A stretch of DNA of 35,336 nucleotides from Coxiellaceae bacterium (GTDB lineage Bacteria > Pseudomonadota > Gammaproteobacteria > Coxiellales > Coxiellaceae). Made by a program: the position numbers and the translations under genes. The stretch lies in contig JAUXWQ010000002.1 of the NCBI GenBank assembly GCA_030680235.1, forward strand, positions 1 through 35,336. The letters run 5' to 3'. The notes below the pieces were generated by a model, which did not search any database, was not told the DNA's origin, and saw only the letters and a program-made list of their open reading frames with translations. This document shows positions 1-8,548 of this stretch, one piece after another (position 1 is the first letter of the stretch; every line of letters begins with the position of its first letter).

Positions 1-1
1 C

Positions 2-187
2 AGAACAACAGACGTAACAGGTGCTGTTGAGTTGCCAGAAGGTGTTGAAATGGTAATGCCAGGCGACAACATCAAAACAGTTATCGAATTGATCTGCCCA
101 ATTGCGATGGAAGAAGGCTTGCGCTTTGCGATTCGTGAAGGTGGACGTACAGTTGGTGCTGGTGTAGTAGCGAAAATTATCGCGTAA
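2..187 (+). CDS. tuf: Elongation factor Tu, C-terminal end (partial)
   Basis: The first 61 complete codons are the C-terminal barrel of EF-Tu, the GTPase that delivers aminoacyl-tRNA to the ribosome. Recognisable pieces are '[20 protein letters not shown]' and '[15 protein letters not shown]', and the product ends in KIIA before TAA. The start lies outside the window. The gene precedes rpsJ, the common gammaproteobacterial order in which one tuf copy closes the str operon. Whether a second tuf copy exists cannot be seen here. Codon use resembles the following ribosomal genes. Confidence 0.97.
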   Translation, partial: RTTDVTGAVELPEGVEMVMPGDNIKTVIELICPIAMEEGLRFAIREGGRTVGAGVVAKIIA

Positions 188-190
188 TAG

Positions 191-217
191 TGCGAGTCGC
201 GGGCAATGTTCGCGACT
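191..217 (+). repeat. Family B hairpin, copy 1 (tuf-rpsJ spacer)
   Basis: TGCGAG head followed by stem GTCGCG (196-201) and CGCGAC (211-216), extendable by G-T pairs. It lies directly after the tuf stop and before a second, better copy, so the tuf-rpsJ spacer carries a tandem pair. Confidence 0.7.
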
Positions 218-234
218 TTTGTGAGATGGTTGGT

Positions 235-268
235 GCGAGCCGCGGACGGTGTCCGCGATTTTTGCAGA
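235..268 (+). repeat. Family B hairpin, copy 2 (tuf-rpsJ spacer)
   Basis: Near-consensus copy: GCGAGC head, perfect 7-bp stem CGCGGAC (241-247)/GTCCGCG (251-257), 3-nt loop GGT, then the TTTTTGCAGAG tail also found after the copy in front of rpsS. It has no long T-run straight after the stem, so it is not a typical intrinsic terminator. Confidence 0.8.
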
Positions 269-320
269 GGTTTGAAACGGTTACAGAAGTGTCAATGACA
301 CTAAAATTTGGAATTATTTT

Positions 321-662
321 ATGGCAGCAGCATCTTTAGTCAGTAAAAATCAGCGTATTCGCATTCGCTTAAAAGCTTTCGATCATAAATTAATTGATCG
401 TTCGACAAAAGAAATTGTGAATACTGCAAAGCGTACTGGCGCGCGTATCAAAGGACCAATTCCTTTGCCGACAAAAATTGAGCGTTATACGATTCTAGTT
501 TCTCCGCACGTTGATAAACATGCGCGTGATCAGTATGAAATTAGAACGCACAAACGTGTTGTTGATATTTTGCAACCAACGGATAAAACCGTGGATGCTT
601 TGATGAAACTCGACTTAGCTGCTGGCGTCGATGTTCAAATCAGTGTGGAAAGTGTTGAGTAG
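321..662 (+). CDS. rpsJ: 30S ribosomal protein S10
   Basis: S10 of the 30S head and, with NusB, part of transcription antitermination complexes. The family signature '[17 protein letters not shown]' starts at residue 10 and '[14 protein letters not shown]' follows. At 113 residues it is about ten longer than the usual 103, because of a short N-terminal extension (MAAASLVSK); no start codon lies closer to the conserved region. The RBS is weak (GGA at about 311). First gene of the S10 cluster, preceded by two hairpin repeats rather than a leader I recognise as the E. coli L4-binding leader. Confidence 0.97.
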   Translation: MAAASLVSKNQRIRIRLKAFDHKLIDRSTKEIVNTAKRTGARIKGPIPLPTKIERYTILVSPHVDKHARDQYEIRTHKRVVDILQPTDKTVDALMKLDLAAGVDVQISVESVE

Positions 663-663
663 A

Positions 664-681
664 GGCACGATTTATCGTGTC
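664..681 (+). repeat. Family A hairpin (rpsJ-rplC spacer, first)
   Basis: Imperfect family A palindrome: GGCACGAT (664-671) pairs with ATCGTGTC (674-681) with one G-T pair. It begins immediately after the rpsJ stop codon. No T-run follows. Confidence 0.6.
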
Positions 682-698
682 TGTAGCGGAATTTTGAT

Positions 699-724
699 GC
701 AAGCTGCGGACTTGGTCCGCAAAA
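699..724 (+). repeat. Family B hairpin, copy 3 (rpsJ-rplC spacer)
   Basis: Stem GCGGAC (706-711)/GTCCGC (715-720) with head TGCAAGCT, a diverged TGCGAGC. It lies between two family A hairpins, so this 140-bp spacer is a chain of three hairpins. Confidence 0.7.
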
Positions 725-730
725 TTTACT

Positions 731-760
731 GTAGAGACGTCGATTTATATCGTCTTTTTT
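731..760 (+). repeat. Family A hairpin with T-run (rpsJ-rplC spacer)
   Basis: GTAGAGACG (731-739) and CGTCT (751-755) form an imperfect stem followed by TTTTTT, ending at 760. It resembles a weak intrinsic terminator or attenuator between rpsJ and rplC. If it terminates at all it must be leaky, because rplC and its followers have no other obvious promoter. Confidence 0.5.
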
Positions 761-802
761 CAGGTTATATGTGAACTGTTATGTTTTATTTGGAGAATGA
801 TA

Positions 803-1462
803 ATGTCACTGGGTTTAGTTGGTCAAAAGCGTGGAATGACACGCATATTTACAGAAGCAGGTGAATCGATACCGGTGACGGTCATTGAAGTAATCCCGAA
901 TGCTATCACGCAAATCAAAACTGATGCGAATGATGGGTATTCAGCGGTTCAAGTTACGACAGGCTCCAAAAAAGCATCGCGTGTTACGAAAGCAATGGCA
1001 GGCCATTTTGCTAAAGCCGGCGTTAAAGCAGGTTCAGTGGTTCGTGAATTCCGTTTAACAGAAGCTGAAGTAGCATCATTAACATTGGGTGAAGCATTCA
1101 GTGTTGATATGTTTGAAGTAGGTCAAAAAGTTGACGTTCAGGGTATTAGCAAAGGTAAAGGTTTCCAAGGGGTTATTAAACGCCATAACTTTACAATGCA
1201 AGACGCGACACACGGTAACTCGTTGTCACATCGTGCGCACGGTTCTACTGGGCAGCGTCAAACACCAGGTCGTGTATTCAAAGGTAAAAAAATGGCTGGA
1301 CACATGGGTGATGAAACAGCAAGTGCTGTGAATCAAGTGGTTGTTCAAGTGAATACAGAATCAAATTATATTTTGGTTAAAGGCGCGGTTCCAGGCGCGA
1401 TAAACGGCTTTGTTGTTTTAAAAGCAACCGTAAAAAATAAAAAGAAAGGGGCAGCTAAATGA
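803..1462 (+). CDS. rplC: 50S ribosomal protein L3
   Basis: L3, an early-assembly protein that reaches towards the peptidyl-transferase centre. The N-terminus reads '[20 protein letters not shown]' and the loop '[20 protein letters not shown]' contains the glutamine that PrmB methylates in E. coli L3. I choose ATG 803 over ATG 797 because GGAG at 792-795 is then 7 nt upstream and the product matches the family start; it gives 219 residues. The stop overlaps the rplD start (ATGA, 1459-1462), indicating translational coupling. Confidence 0.96.
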   Translation: MSLGLVGQKRGMTRIFTEAGESIPVTVIEVIPNAITQIKTDANDGYSAVQVTTGSKKASRVTKAMAGHFAKAGVKAGSVVREFRLTEAEVASLTLGEAFSVDMFEVGQKVDVQGISKGKGFQGVIKRHNFTMQDATHGNSLSHRAHGSTGQRQTPGRVFKGKKMAGHMGDETASAVNQVVVQVNTESNYILVKGAVPGAINGFVVLKATVKNKKKGAAK

Positions 1463-2061
1463 AATTATCAGTAAATGGCGGCGCTTCCATTGACGTTTCT
1501 GATGACATCTTTGGTTGTGAATACAACGAAGGCTTAGTCCATCAATTAGTGACTGCGCACATGGCTGCAGGTCGTCAAGGCAGCAAGGCGCAAAAAACAC
1601 GCGCAGAAGTACGTGGCGGTGGCAAGAAGCCTTGGAAACAAAAAGGTACTGGTCAAGCACGTGCTGGTACATCGCGTGGTCCATTATGGCGTGGTGGTGG
1701 TGTTACGTTCGCTGCTGTTCCTCGTGATTACACGCAGAAATTGAATAAAAAAATGTATCGCAAAGGGATGAAAATTATTTTGTCCGAATTGGTACGTCAA
1801 GATCGCTTTATGGTTATAAATGCGATAGACTTGCCCGCTCCAAAAACTAAGGAATTAGTGACCTATTTGAAAGGGTTGCAGTTAGACCAAGTATTGATTG
1901 TGGGTGCTAATGAAAATCATGGTTTGTACTTAGCGGCGCGCAATCTCCATCATGTTGCGGTGTGTGATTACACAGAAGTAGATCCAGTTAGTTTGTTGGC
2001 GTTTCCAAAAGTCCTTTTTACAGAGGAAGCGTTGAAGAAATTTGAGGAATTGCAAAAATGA
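1459..2061 (+). CDS. rplD: 50S ribosomal protein L4
   Basis: L4 lines the peptide exit tunnel; in E. coli it also represses the S10 operon and inhibits RNase E. The tunnel-loop signature '[20 protein letters not shown]' is intact, followed by '[19 protein letters not shown]'. Length is 200 residues against about 201 in E. coli. It overlaps rplC and rplW by 4 nt on both sides (ATGA junctions) and has an SD of AAGGGG inside rplC. L4 autoregulation of the operon cannot be inferred from this sequence. Confidence 0.97.
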   Translation: MKLSVNGGASIDVSDDIFGCEYNEGLVHQLVTAHMAAGRQGSKAQKTRAEVRGGGKKPWKQKGTGQARAGTSRGPLWRGGGVTFAAVPRDYTQKLNKKMYRKGMKIILSELVRQDRFMVINAIDLPAPKTKELVTYLKGLQLDQVLIVGANENHGLYLAARNLHHVAVCDYTEVDPVSLLAFPKVLFTEEALKKFEELQK

Positions 2062-2330
2062 GACAAGAAAAATTATTGAAAGTGTTATTGGCACCGCATC
2101 TTTCTGAAAAGGCAGCATCGCAATATGTTTTTAAAGTAACAAAATGCGCGAACAAGTTTCAAATAAAAGATGCTGTTGAAGCCCTTTTTAAAGTAAAAGT
2201 AAAGTCTGTGAATATTGTTAATGTGAAAGTAGGTGCGGCAGTAAAATTTGGTCGCTCTATTGCTAAGCGTGCTTCTTGGAAAAAAGCGTACATTACATTA
2301 GAAGCAGGTCAGCAAATTAATATCGCTTAA
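2058..2330 (+). CDS. rplW: 50S ribosomal protein L23
   Basis: L23 sits at the tunnel exit and is the docking site for trigger factor and SRP. It shows '[18 protein letters not shown]' and '[20 protein letters not shown]'. At 90 residues it is slightly shorter than the ~100 of E. coli, with a short C-terminus. Its start overlaps the rplD stop by 4 nt (ATGA). Confidence 0.96.
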   Translation: MRQEKLLKVLLAPHLSEKAASQYVFKVTKCANKFQIKDAVEALFKVKVKSVNIVNVKVGAAVKFGRSIAKRASWKKAYITLEAGQQINIA

Positions 2331-2344
2331 TGCGAGTTGCGGTG

Positions 2345-2378
2345 CGAGACGCGGACAAAGTCCGCAAGTTTTACAAAG
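2345..2378 (+). repeat. Family B hairpin, copy 4 (rplW-rplB spacer)
   Basis: GCGAGA head and a perfect stem GCGGAC (2351-2356)/GTCCGC (2360-2365), loop AAA, then the AAGTTTTACAAAG tail typical of this family. A partial head TGCGAGTTGCGG precedes it at 2331, suggesting a decayed upstream copy. Confidence 0.75.
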
Positions 2379-2404
2379 TAATTTGAGAATATGTTGGAGT
2401 AACC

Positions 2405-3232
2405 ATGCCTTTAGTAAAATCAAAACCCACGTCAGCAGGTCGTCGGTTTTTAGTGAAAGTAGTTAACCCTGAGTTGCATAAAGGTAAACCTTGTGCTTCT
2501 TTGTTGCTACCTAAGAATCGTTGCAACGGTCGCAATAACGTTGGTCGTATAACCTTGCGTCATCGTGGTGGCGGACATAAACAGCATTACCGCATTGTTG
2601 ATTTTTTACGTGATAAAGATGGTATCCCTGCGCGTGTTGAGCGCTTAGAATACGATCCAAATCGTAGCGCCCACCTAGCGTTGTTGGTGTATGCAGATGG
2701 TGAAAGACGTTATATCATTGCGCCGAAAGGCTTGCGCATGGGTGATGAAGTGATGTCTGGCGAAAATGTGGCTATTAAGCCTGGTAATTCGATGCGTTTG
2801 CAGAACATTCCACTGGGTTCAACGATTCATTGTATTGAATTGAAGCCTGGCAAAGGTGCACAAATGATTCGTAGTGCTGGCACTTCTGCGCAGCTAGCTG
2901 CGAAAGAAGGCGTGCATGCAATTTTACGTTTGCGCTCTGGTGAGATGCGTAAGGTGTTGATTGATTGCAGAGCCTCAATTGGTGAAGTAGGTAACTCAGA
3001 GAATAATCTCCGTTCATTGGGTAAAGCTGGTGCTAAGCGTTGGCGCGGTATTCGTCCAACGGTTCGAGGCGTTGCAATGAATCCAGTTGATCACCCGCAT
3101 GGTGGTGGTGAAGGTAAAACATCAGGTGGTCGTCATCCAGTGAGCCCAACCGGCGTTCCAACGAAGGGTTACAAAACGCGTAAAAATAAATTTACAAATA
3201 AGATGATTATTCGTGATCGTCGTAAGAAATAA
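2405..3232 (+). CDS. rplB: 50S ribosomal protein L2
   Basis: L2, needed for subunit association and near the peptidyl-transferase centre. The hallmark '[20 protein letters not shown]' is present at about residue 221, including the conserved histidine of DHPHGGG. The N-terminal '[17 protein letters not shown]' and the C-terminal '[19 protein letters not shown]' are also typical. At 275 residues it matches E. coli (273). ATG 2405 follows GGAG at 2396-2399. Confidence 0.98.
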   Translation: MPLVKSKPTSAGRRFLVKVVNPELHKGKPCASLLLPKNRCNGRNNVGRITLRHRGGGHKQHYRIVDFLRDKDGIPARVERLEYDPNRSAHLALLVYADGERRYIIAPKGLRMGDEVMSGENVAIKPGNSMRLQNIPLGSTIHCIELKPGKGAQMIRSAGTSAQLAAKEGVHAILRLRSGEMRKVLIDCRASIGEVGNSENNLRSLGKAGAKRWRGIRPTVRGVAMNPVDHPHGGGEGKTSGGRHPVSPTGVPTKGYKTRKNKFTNKMIIRDRRKK

Positions 3233-3240
3233 ATAATAGT

Positions 3241-3300
3241 GTAGAGACGCGATTTAGAGTGTCTTTTGCGAGCCGCGGACGGTGTCCGCGAGTTTTGCAG
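3241..3300 (+). repeat. Family A + family B hairpins (rplB-rpsS spacer)
   Basis: A degenerate family A copy (GTAGAGACGCGATTTAGAGTGTCTTTT, 3241-3267, given here only as a range with its AGACGC and GTGTCT arms) is followed by a consensus family B copy: TTGCGAGC head, stem CGCGGAC (3274-3280)/GTCCGCG (3284-3290), tail AGTTTTGCAGAG. The B copy contains an in-frame GTG that artificially lengthens the rpsS reading frame. Confidence 0.75.
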
Positions 3301-3326
3301 AGATTAAATTAAAAGAGGAAACAGCA

Positions 3327-3644
3327 GTGCCAAGATCAGTCAAAAAAGGTCCGTTTGTCGAATTGTCATTACGGAAAAAAGTTGAAAAGGCTCATAAAGA
3401 AGGTTCAAAACGTCCTATCGTGACTTGGTCGCGTCGCTCAATGATTGTGCCTGACATGATCGGCCTGACAATTGCTGTTCATAATGGAAAAGCGCATGTT
3501 CCTGTGTATATTTCAGAAAACATGATTGGCCATAAATTGGGTGAATTTGCGGTTACTCGTACGTTTCGCTCGCACTCAGGTGATCGTAAAGTTGCAGCGC
3601 CATCCTCTGGTGCCTCTGCAGCTAAAGCTAAAGATAAAAAATAA
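3327..3644 (+). CDS. rpsS: 30S ribosomal protein S19
   Basis: S19 in the 30S head, paired with S13 near the A-site tRNA. The true start is GTG 3327: it follows AGAGGA (3314-3319) and gives the family N-terminus '[19 protein letters not shown]'. This yields 105 residues, against about 92 in E. coli. An in-frame GTG at 3282 would add 15 residues encoded by a hairpin repeat and is rejected. '[19 protein letters not shown]' and '[18 protein letters not shown]' are intact. The C-terminus ends in a low-complexity Ala/Ser/Lys tail. Confidence 0.96.
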   Translation: MPRSVKKGPFVELSLRKKVEKAHKEGSKRPIVTWSRRSMIVPDMIGLTIAVHNGKAHVPVYISENMIGHKLGEFAVTRTFRSHSGDRKVAAPSSGASAAKAKDKK

Positions 3645-3659
3645 TAGGTGGGTTAAGTG

Positions 3660-3995
3660 ATGGAAGTGTCAGCTAAAATGATCCGCGCTGGTGTTTCAGC
3701 GCAAAAGGCAAGACTCATAGCAGATCAAATTCGTGGTTTGCGTGCCGAGTCTGCTGTTGAGTTGTTGCGTTTTAGCACGAAAAGCGCTGCTAAATTAGTG
3801 AAAAAAGTGGTTGATTCTGCGATAGCGAATGCAGCAGAAAATGAAGGCGCAGATTTAGATGATTTGTTTGTTAAAACAGTCTGTGTTGATGATGGCCCTG
3901 TCATGAAGCGTTTTCATGCCCGTGCTCGTGGTCGTGGCTGCCAGGTTTTGAAGAGAACATGCCATATTAAAGTAACTGTTGCAGATAAAAAATAG
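3660..3995 (+). CDS. rplV: 50S ribosomal protein L22
   Basis: L22, whose long hairpin contributes to the exit tunnel and macrolide region. The N-terminal part '[18 protein letters not shown]' and the C-terminal hairpin '[20 protein letters not shown]' are clear. ATG 3660 is preferred to the adjacent GTG 3657, with AGGTGGG (3646-3652) as SD; it gives 111 residues, as in the family. It lies 15 bp after rpsS but is separated from rpsC by a 223-bp repeat array. Confidence 0.95.
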   Translation: MEVSAKMIRAGVSAQKARLIADQIRGLRAESAVELLRFSTKSAAKLVKKVVDSAIANAAENEGADLDDLFVKTVCVDDGPVMKRFHARARGRGCQVLKRTCHIKVTVADKK

Positions 3996-4014
3996 CTGTG
4001 AGCCGCAAAGTGAC

Positions 4015-4190
4015 GCGAGCCGCGGGGACCTAGTCTGAGAAATGTTTTAAGCTGTGAATGAAGTGTTGCAAGGTGTTGCGAGCCGCGGACGTAGTCCGCG
4101 AAATATTTTAAACCGTGAATGAAGTCTTGCAAGGTGTTGCGAGCCGTGGACGTAGTCCGCGAAAGGCTTTAAGTGGCGTATGAAGTCCGC
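4015..4190 (+). repeat. Tandem array of extended family B units (rplV-rpsC spacer)
   Basis: Three head-to-tail units begin GCGAGCCG at 4015, 4078 and 4139, with periods of 63 and 61 bp and a shorter last unit. Each unit has the family B hairpin followed by a shared ~35-bp stretch with TTTTAA, GTGAATGAAGT and TTGCAAGGTGTT. Units 2 and 3 have good stems, (C)GCGGAC or CGTGGAC with GTCCGCG. Unit 1 has a degraded stem (GGGGACCTAGTCTGAG). The region has no coding signal. Confidence 0.85.
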
Positions 4191-4218
4191 AAATTTAGTA
4201 ATTTTTGGAGAAATATAA

Positions 4219-4899
4219 ATGGGTCAGAAAGTTAATCCAACAGGTATTCGGTTAGGCATCACGGAAACGTGGAAGTCTATGTGGTTTGCACACAGCGAAT
4301 ATGCAGATTATTTAAACGCGGACTTAAAAGTTCGGGATTACTTGATGAAAAAGCTTGCTGGCGCCTCTGTTTCTCGCATTCAGATTGACCGTCCGGCGCG
4401 CAATGCAAAGATTGCGATTCATGCCGCACGCCCAGGTGTCATTATTGGTAAAAAAGGTAGCGATGTAGATACCTTACGTAAAGAAGTTTCCAAAATAATG
4501 AATGTTCCTGTACATATCACGATTGAAGAAATTAGAAAACCAGAATTAGATGCAAAGTTAGTTGCTGAAAGTATTGCACAGCAGTTAGAAAGGCGTATTA
4601 TGTTCCGCCGCGCAATGAAAAAAGCGATGCAGGCAACAATGAAGAGTGGCGCCGAAGGCGTTAAGGTTCATTTAAGCGGCCGTTTGGGCGGTGCTGAAAT
4701 TGCTCGTGCTGAATGGGCGCGTGAAGGACGTGTGCCATTGCATACATTCCGTGCAAATATCGATTACGCAACAGCTACTGCAAAAACCACCTACGGCATT
4801 ATTGGTGTTAAGGTGTGGATTTATAAGGGTGAAGTCGTTGCTGATGAAAGTGAATCATCAGTTGATGTAACAGTTGTCGATGCGACGGATAAAAAGTAA
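4219..4899 (+). CDS. rpsC: 30S ribosomal protein S3
   Basis: S3, at the mRNA entry site; with S4 and S5 it forms the ribosomal helicase. It begins '[20 protein letters not shown]'. The KH-domain GxxG motif appears as '[19 protein letters not shown]' (about residues 74-92), and '[20 protein letters not shown]' lies in the C-terminal domain. Length is 226 residues (E. coli 233). ATG 4219 has GGAG at 4207-4210. The distance to rplV is unusually large and filled by the tandem array. Confidence 0.98.
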   Translation: MGQKVNPTGIRLGITETWKSMWFAHSEYADYLNADLKVRDYLMKKLAGASVSRIQIDRPARNAKIAIHAARPGVIIGKKGSDVDTLRKEVSKIMNVPVHITIEEIRKPELDAKLVAESIAQQLERRIMFRRAMKKAMQATMKSGAEGVKVHLSGRLGGAEIARAEWAREGRVPLHTFRANIDYATATAKTTYGIIGVKVWIYKGEVVADESESSVDVTVVDATDKK

Positions 4900-4919
4900 G
4901 CGATTGAGGAATTATTACA

Positions 4920-5333
4920 ATGCTGCAGCCAAAAGCGAGAAAGTATAGAAAGTCATTCAAAGGTAGAAACCGTGGCGATGCGACGAGTGGTAATACCGTT
5001 TGTTTTGGCGAGTTTGGATTAAAAGCGATCGATCGTGGTCGTATTACAGCTAGACAAATTGAAGCGGCGCGTCGTGCCATTTCCCGTCACATTAAGCGTG
5101 GTGGAAAGGTTATGATTCGAATTTTTCCTGATAAGCCAATCAGTAAGAAGCCACTTGAAGTTCGTCAAGGTAAAGGTAAAGGTAACGTTGAGTACTGGGT
5201 AGCTGAAGTGAAACCTGGTTGTGTGATGTTTGAAATTGAAGGTATTTCAAAAGAAATTGCACAAGGCGCATTTGAATTGGCCGCTGCTAAGTTGCCGTTA
5301 AAATCGGTGTTTGTTCAAAGAACGGTGATGTAA
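4920..5333 (+). CDS. rplP: 50S ribosomal protein L16
   Basis: L16, which organises the A-site tRNA elbow region of the 50S subunit. The N-terminus '[19 protein letters not shown]' is diagnostic and '[20 protein letters not shown]' follows at about residue 67. Length is 137, as in E. coli (136). An SD of TTGAGGAA lies just upstream at about 4905. It starts 20 bp after rpsC and is followed 2 bp later by rpmC. Confidence 0.97.
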   Translation: MLQPKARKYRKSFKGRNRGDATSGNTVCFGEFGLKAIDRGRITARQIEAARRAISRHIKRGGKVMIRIFPDKPISKKPLEVRQGKGKGNVEYWVAEVKPGCVMFEIEGISKEIAQGAFELAAAKLPLKSVFVQRTVM

Positions 5334-5335
5334 TC

Positions 5336-5518
5336 ATGAAATCAACAGAATTAAAAACAAAGTCAAAAGCGGAACTACAAACCGTTTTGGTGTCTTTATT
5401 AGAAGAACAGTTTCAGCTCAGAATGCACAAGGGCATCACTGAATCTCCAAAGACACATCTTTTTAAAAAAGTGCGTAGAAATGTTGCGCGTGTAAAAACG
5501 GTATTGAGAGACCTCTAA
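5336..5518 (+). CDS. rpmC: 50S ribosomal protein L29
   Basis: L29, a small helical-hairpin protein near the tunnel exit, next to L23. The sequence '[20 protein letters not shown]' and the end '[15 protein letters not shown]' are typical. Sixty residues (E. coli 63). Only 2 bp separate it from both rplP and rpsQ, so the three are probably translationally coupled. Confidence 0.95.
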   Translation: MKSTELKTKSKAELQTVLVSLLEEQFQLRMHKGITESPKTHLFKKVRRNVARVKTVLRDL

Positions 5519-5520
5519 TC

Positions 5521-5787
5521 ATGACAGAAGAAAACAAAAAAATTGTTCGTACCTTAACAGGTATTGTTGTCAGCGACAAAATGCAAAAGAGCGCAACTGT
5601 TTTGGTTGAAAGACGCGTTCAGCATCCTAAATATGGAAAATTTGTAAGACGTTCTACTAAATTTCCTATTCATGATGAAAACAATGTTTGCCGTATGGGG
5701 GATGTTGTTGTGATTAAAGAAGGCAGGCCAATTTCTAAGACAAAATCTTGGGTTTTGTTAGAAGTTAAGGACCGTGCAGGAAAATAA
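5521..5787 (+). CDS. rpsQ: 30S ribosomal protein S17
   Basis: S17, an OB-fold primary rRNA-binding protein of the 30S body. It shows '[20 protein letters not shown]' and '[19 protein letters not shown]'. It has 88 residues against 84 in E. coli. The start lies 2 bp after the rpmC stop. Confidence 0.96.
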   Translation: MTEENKKIVRTLTGIVVSDKMQKSATVLVERRVQHPKYGKFVRRSTKFPIHDENNVCRMGDVVVIKEGRPISKTKSWVLLEVKDRAGK

Positions 5788-5828
5788 TTTAGTGGCCGGT
5801 GTGCTGGTGATTTAAAGGGGTTTTTACA

Positions 5829-6197
5829 ATGATTCAAGTTCAATCCACACTCGATGTAGCCGACAACAGTGGTGCGCGTCGTGTTCAATGTATCAAAGTG
5901 CTTGGTGGTTCCAAGAGACGCTATGCATATGTTGGAGATGTTATAAAGGTTAGCATCAAGGAAGCAATTCCCCGCGGCAAAGTGAAAAAAGGTGAAGTCA
6001 TGAATGCAGTGGTAGTGCGCACCTGTAAAGGTGTTCGCCGTCCAGATGGCTCAGTGATTCGTTTTGATTCAAACGCAGTGGTTCTCTTGAATAATCAAGG
6101 GCAACCAGTAGGAACACGTATCTTTGGACCAGTAACGCGTGAATTACGCACTACAAGTTTTATGAAGATTGTTTCATTGGCGCTTGAAGTACTTTAA
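5829..6197 (+). CDS. rplN: 50S ribosomal protein L14
   Basis: L14, at the subunit interface. It begins '[20 protein letters not shown]' and carries '[19 protein letters not shown]' and '[11 protein letters not shown]'. The length of 122 residues equals the usual ~123. It opens the spc-type segment; I see no clear promoter or S8-binding leader in the 41-bp gap. AAAGGGG at 5814-5820 is a good SD. Confidence 0.98.
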   Translation: MIQVQSTLDVADNSGARRVQCIKVLGGSKRRYAYVGDVIKVSIKEAIPRGKVKKGEVMNAVVVRTCKGVRRPDGSVIRFDSNAVVLLNNQGQPVGTRIFGPVTRELRTTSFMKIVSLALEVL

Positions 6198-6227
6198 CTT
6201 TAATTTTTGGTGTAGAAGTAGAAGATC

Positions 6228-6536
6228 ATGAATAAAATTAAAAAAAATGACACAGTCATTATATTAACAGGCTGTGACCGTGGACGTTCAGGCAAAGTGA
6301 TTAAGATTGATGCTGATCGTGCTTTGGTTGAAGGTATTAACATGGTTAAAAAAAATGTGAAGCCTAATCCGCATACGCAAACACAGGGCGGTATCGTTGA
6401 TAAAGAATCAACCATTCATATTTCTAATATTGCTTTGTTAAATCCAATTACTAATAAAGCAGATAAAGCTGGCTTTAAAGTAGTAGATGGTAAAAAAGTT
6501 CGTTATTTTAAATCAAATGATGAACTCGTTGTTTAA
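6228..6536 (+). CDS. rplX: 50S ribosomal protein L24
   Basis: L24, a KOW-domain assembly initiator of the 50S subunit. The KOW motif is 'DTVIILTGCDRGRSGKVIKI' (residues 8-27), followed by 'VEGINMVKKNVKPN' and 'QGGIVDKESTIHISNIAL'. It has 102 residues (E. coli 104). The RBS is weak; purines at 6213-6224 precede ATG 6228. Confidence 0.96.
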   Translation: MNKIKKNDTVIILTGCDRGRSGKVIKIDADRALVEGINMVKKNVKPNPHTQTQGGIVDKESTIHISNIALLNPITNKADKAGFKVVDGKKVRYFKSNDELVV

Positions 6537-6575
6537 TGCGAGCCGCTCACGTAAGTAAGTGGTTTTGTAAGGTGC
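6537..6575 (+). repeat. Degenerate family B copy (rplX-rplE spacer)
   Basis: TGCGAGCCGC head directly after the rplX stop, with the stem replaced by TCACGTAAGTAAGTGG and a TTTTGTAAGG tail. Head and tail identify it as family B, but the stem is weak. Confidence 0.45.
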
Positions 6576-6602
6576 ACAAGTAAAGTGTAGAGAGTTATAA
6601 AA

Positions 6603-7145
6603 ATGAATACTGCATTACAAAAAAAATATAACGATGAAATTGCAAAAAAACTCCAAAAAGAGTTTGGTTATAAAAGTATTATGCAAGTTCCTCGCATCAC
6701 AAAAATCACATTAAATATGGGTTTGGGCGATGCTGTTGATGACAAAAAAATTGTTACTTTTGCATTGGATGATATGACGAAAATTGCTGGTCAAAAACCA
6801 GTAACAACCTTGTCAAAAAAATCCATTGCTGGTTTCAAGATTCGTGAAAACTGGCCGATTGGCTGCAAAGTTACTTTGCGTCGTCATAAAATGTATGACT
6901 TTTTGCAGCGCTTGATTTCTATTGCGATTCCACGTGTTCGAGATTTTCGTGGTTATAGCGCAAAAGCTTTTGATGGTCGTGGCAACTATAGTTTGGGTAT
7001 TAAGGAACAGATTGTATTTCCTGAAATTCAATACGACAAAATTGATAAAATTCGTGGTTTAGATATTACTATCACAACCACAGCTAAAAATGATGCTGAA
7101 GCGCGTGCATTATTGAAAGCATTTGGCTTTCCACTGAAAGGTTAA
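6603..7145 (+). CDS. rplE: 50S ribosomal protein L5
   Basis: L5, which binds 5S rRNA and contacts the P-site tRNA. It carries '[20 protein letters not shown]', '[20 protein letters not shown]' and '[20 protein letters not shown]'. The length of 180 residues is typical (E. coli 179). Family B remnants lie on both flanks. Confidence 0.98.
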   Translation: MNTALQKKYNDEIAKKLQKEFGYKSIMQVPRITKITLNMGLGDAVDDKKIVTFALDDMTKIAGQKPVTTLSKKSIAGFKIRENWPIGCKVTLRRHKMYDFLQRLISIAIPRVRDFRGYSAKAFDGRGNYSLGIKEQIVFPEIQYDKIDKIRGLDITITTTAKNDAEARALLKAFGFPLKG

Positions 7146-7161
7146 TGTGGCGAGTAGTTGG

Positions 7162-7196
7162 TGTGAGACGCGGATAAAGTCCGTGACTTTACAAAG
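7162..7196 (+). repeat. Family B hairpin (rplE-rpsN spacer)
   Basis: GTGAGACGCGGATAAAGTCC core with stem CGCGGA/(G)TCCGTG closed partly by G-T pairs, then GACTTTACAAAG, the same tail as the copy before rplB. Confidence 0.6.
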
Positions 7197-7246
7197 AAAT
7201 AAAGTGTGAACTATTTATAAAGCGGTACTTTTAATAGAGGATTATC

Positions 7247-7543
7247 ATGGCAAAGACAAGCGTCATGTTACGCAACAAAAGAAGACAAATATTATCAGAG
7301 CGCATGAAAAAATCGCGTGCTGAATTAAAAGAAACGATTCGTATCGATGAAGTAAATCGTGATGAAGCAATTGATAAATTGCAAAAGCGTCGTCGCAACG
7401 AAAGTAAATGTCGTGTGCGTAACCGTTGTCGTTCTTGTGGCCGTAGCCGCGGAACGTTAAGACGTTTTGGATTGTGCCGCATTCATTTACGTGAAGCAGC
7501 AATGCGTGGTGATGTTCCAGGTTTGCGTAAAGCAAGCTGGTAG
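7247..7543 (+). CDS. rpsN: 30S ribosomal protein S14, long form with C-C-C-H zinc-type motif
   Basis: S14 of the 30S head. The C-terminal half 'GLCRIHLREAAMRGDVPGLR' and the end KASW are the family signature, and 98 residues is the length of the long form (E. coli 101), normally without zinc ligands. Here the core reads C-R-S-C, then 12 residues, then C-R-I-H: a CX2C-X12-CX2H pattern where E. coli has no cysteines. The spacing matches the short zinc-binding S14 type except that the last Cys is His. Zinc binding is inferred, not shown. It lies in the usual place between rplE and rpsH. Confidence 0.96.
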   Translation: MAKTSVMLRNKRRQILSERMKKSRAELKETIRIDEVNRDEAIDKLQKRRRNESKCRVRNRCRSCGRSRGTLRRFGLCRIHLREAAMRGDVPGLRKASW

Positions 7544-7605
7544 ATTTGTCGAAACGTAATTTTTTACGTTTCAATTTGAAACAATTGGTGATATGAGAAT
7601 ATAAA

Positions 7606-8001
7606 ATGAGCCTACAAGATCCGATAGCAGACATGTTGGTGAGAATTAAAAATGCACAAGCAGTTTCAAAGAAAACTGTCTGCATGCCATTGTCTAAATT
7701 AAAAATTGCGATTGCACATGTATTGCATGATGAAGGGTACATTGATGGTTTTTCTGAAGCGAAGGCTGATGGAAAAGCAACGATGACTGTTGAGTTGAGA
7801 TACTTTGAAGGTCGTCCTGTTATTCAGCGTTTAAGTCGTGTAAGTCGTCCAAGTTTACGTGTTTATCAAGGCAAAGATAATTTGCCGGAAGTTGAAAATG
7901 GTTTGGGTATTGCGATCGTTAGCACTCCAAAAGGGGTTATGACTGCTCAAAAGGCCAAAGAAATGGGTTTGGGTGGTGAAGTTTTGTGTGTTGTAAGCTA
8001 G
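7606..8001 (+). CDS. rpsH: 30S ribosomal protein S8
   Basis: S8, a central-domain rRNA binder and, in E. coli, the spc-operon translational repressor. It begins '[20 protein letters not shown]' and ends with '[20 protein letters not shown]'. Its 131 residues match the family (130). It precedes rplF by 10 bp with GGAG at 8002-8005 as the SD for rplF. Confidence 0.97.
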   Translation: MSLQDPIADMLVRIKNAQAVSKKTVCMPLSKLKIAIAHVLHDEGYIDGFSEAKADGKATMTVELRYFEGRPVIQRLSRVSRPSLRVYQGKDNLPEVENGLGIAIVSTPKGVMTAQKAKEMGLGGEVLCVVS

Positions 8002-8011
8002 GAGAACTGGG

Positions 8012-8548
8012 ATGACGAGTAGAGTCGCAAAAAATCCGATTAAAATCCCTGCCGGCGTAGATGTCAAAGTTGCAGGTCACGATATCGTAGTTAAGGGTAA
8101 GCTTGGTGAATTGAAGCAAGTCTTATCAACATTAGTTGCCGTGTCTCAAAATGATGGTCATTTACAAGTAACGGCAGCAAATGATACTGCAGAGTCAGAT
8201 GCTTTATCTGGTACCATGCGTGCAATTTTGCAAAATATGGTAAAAGGTGTTTCAGAAGGCTTTACAAAAGAACTCGTCATGATTGGCGTGGGTTATCGTG
8301 CAAAAATACAGGGTACTGGTTTAGATATTTCTGTTGGATTATCACATCCAATGGTAATTGAAATGCCAAAAGGTGTTTCTGTTGAATGCCCAAGTAACAC
8401 TGAAATTGTGTTGAAAGGTGCTGATAAGCAATTGCTTAATCAGGTTGCTGCGAATATCCGTTCGGTTCGTCCTCCAGAGCCTTACAAAGGTAAAGGTATT
8501 CGTTATAAAAATGAAGTTGTGATCTTGAAAGAAGGTAAGAAAAAATAA
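8012..8548 (+). CDS. rplF: 50S ribosomal protein L6
   Basis: L6, beside the sarcin-ricin loop and the factor-binding site. Two internally duplicated domains; '[17 protein letters not shown]' at the N-terminus and the C-terminal signature '[18 protein letters not shown]'. It has 178 residues (E. coli 177). The stop overlaps the rplR start by one base (TAATG). Confidence 0.97.
   Translation: MTSRVAKNPIKIPAGVDVKVAGHDIVVKGKLGELKQVLSTLVAVSQNDGHLQVTAANDTAESDALSGTMRAILQNMVKGVSEGFTKELVMIGVGYRAKIQGTGLDISVGLSHPMVIEMPKGVSVECPSNTEIVLKGADKQLLNQVAANIRSVRPPEPYKGKGIRYKNEVVILKEGKKK

Noticed and set aside
3282-3326. N-terminal extension of S19 from an upstream GTG
   Set aside because: The GTG lies inside a family B hairpin, has no SD, and would add 15 residues absent from the family; GTG 3327 has AGAGGA at the right distance.
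7263-7742. 159-codon minus-strand frame over rpsN and rpsH
   Set aside because: Antisense to two clear ribosomal genes; composition is a mirror of their codon pattern and there is no SD.
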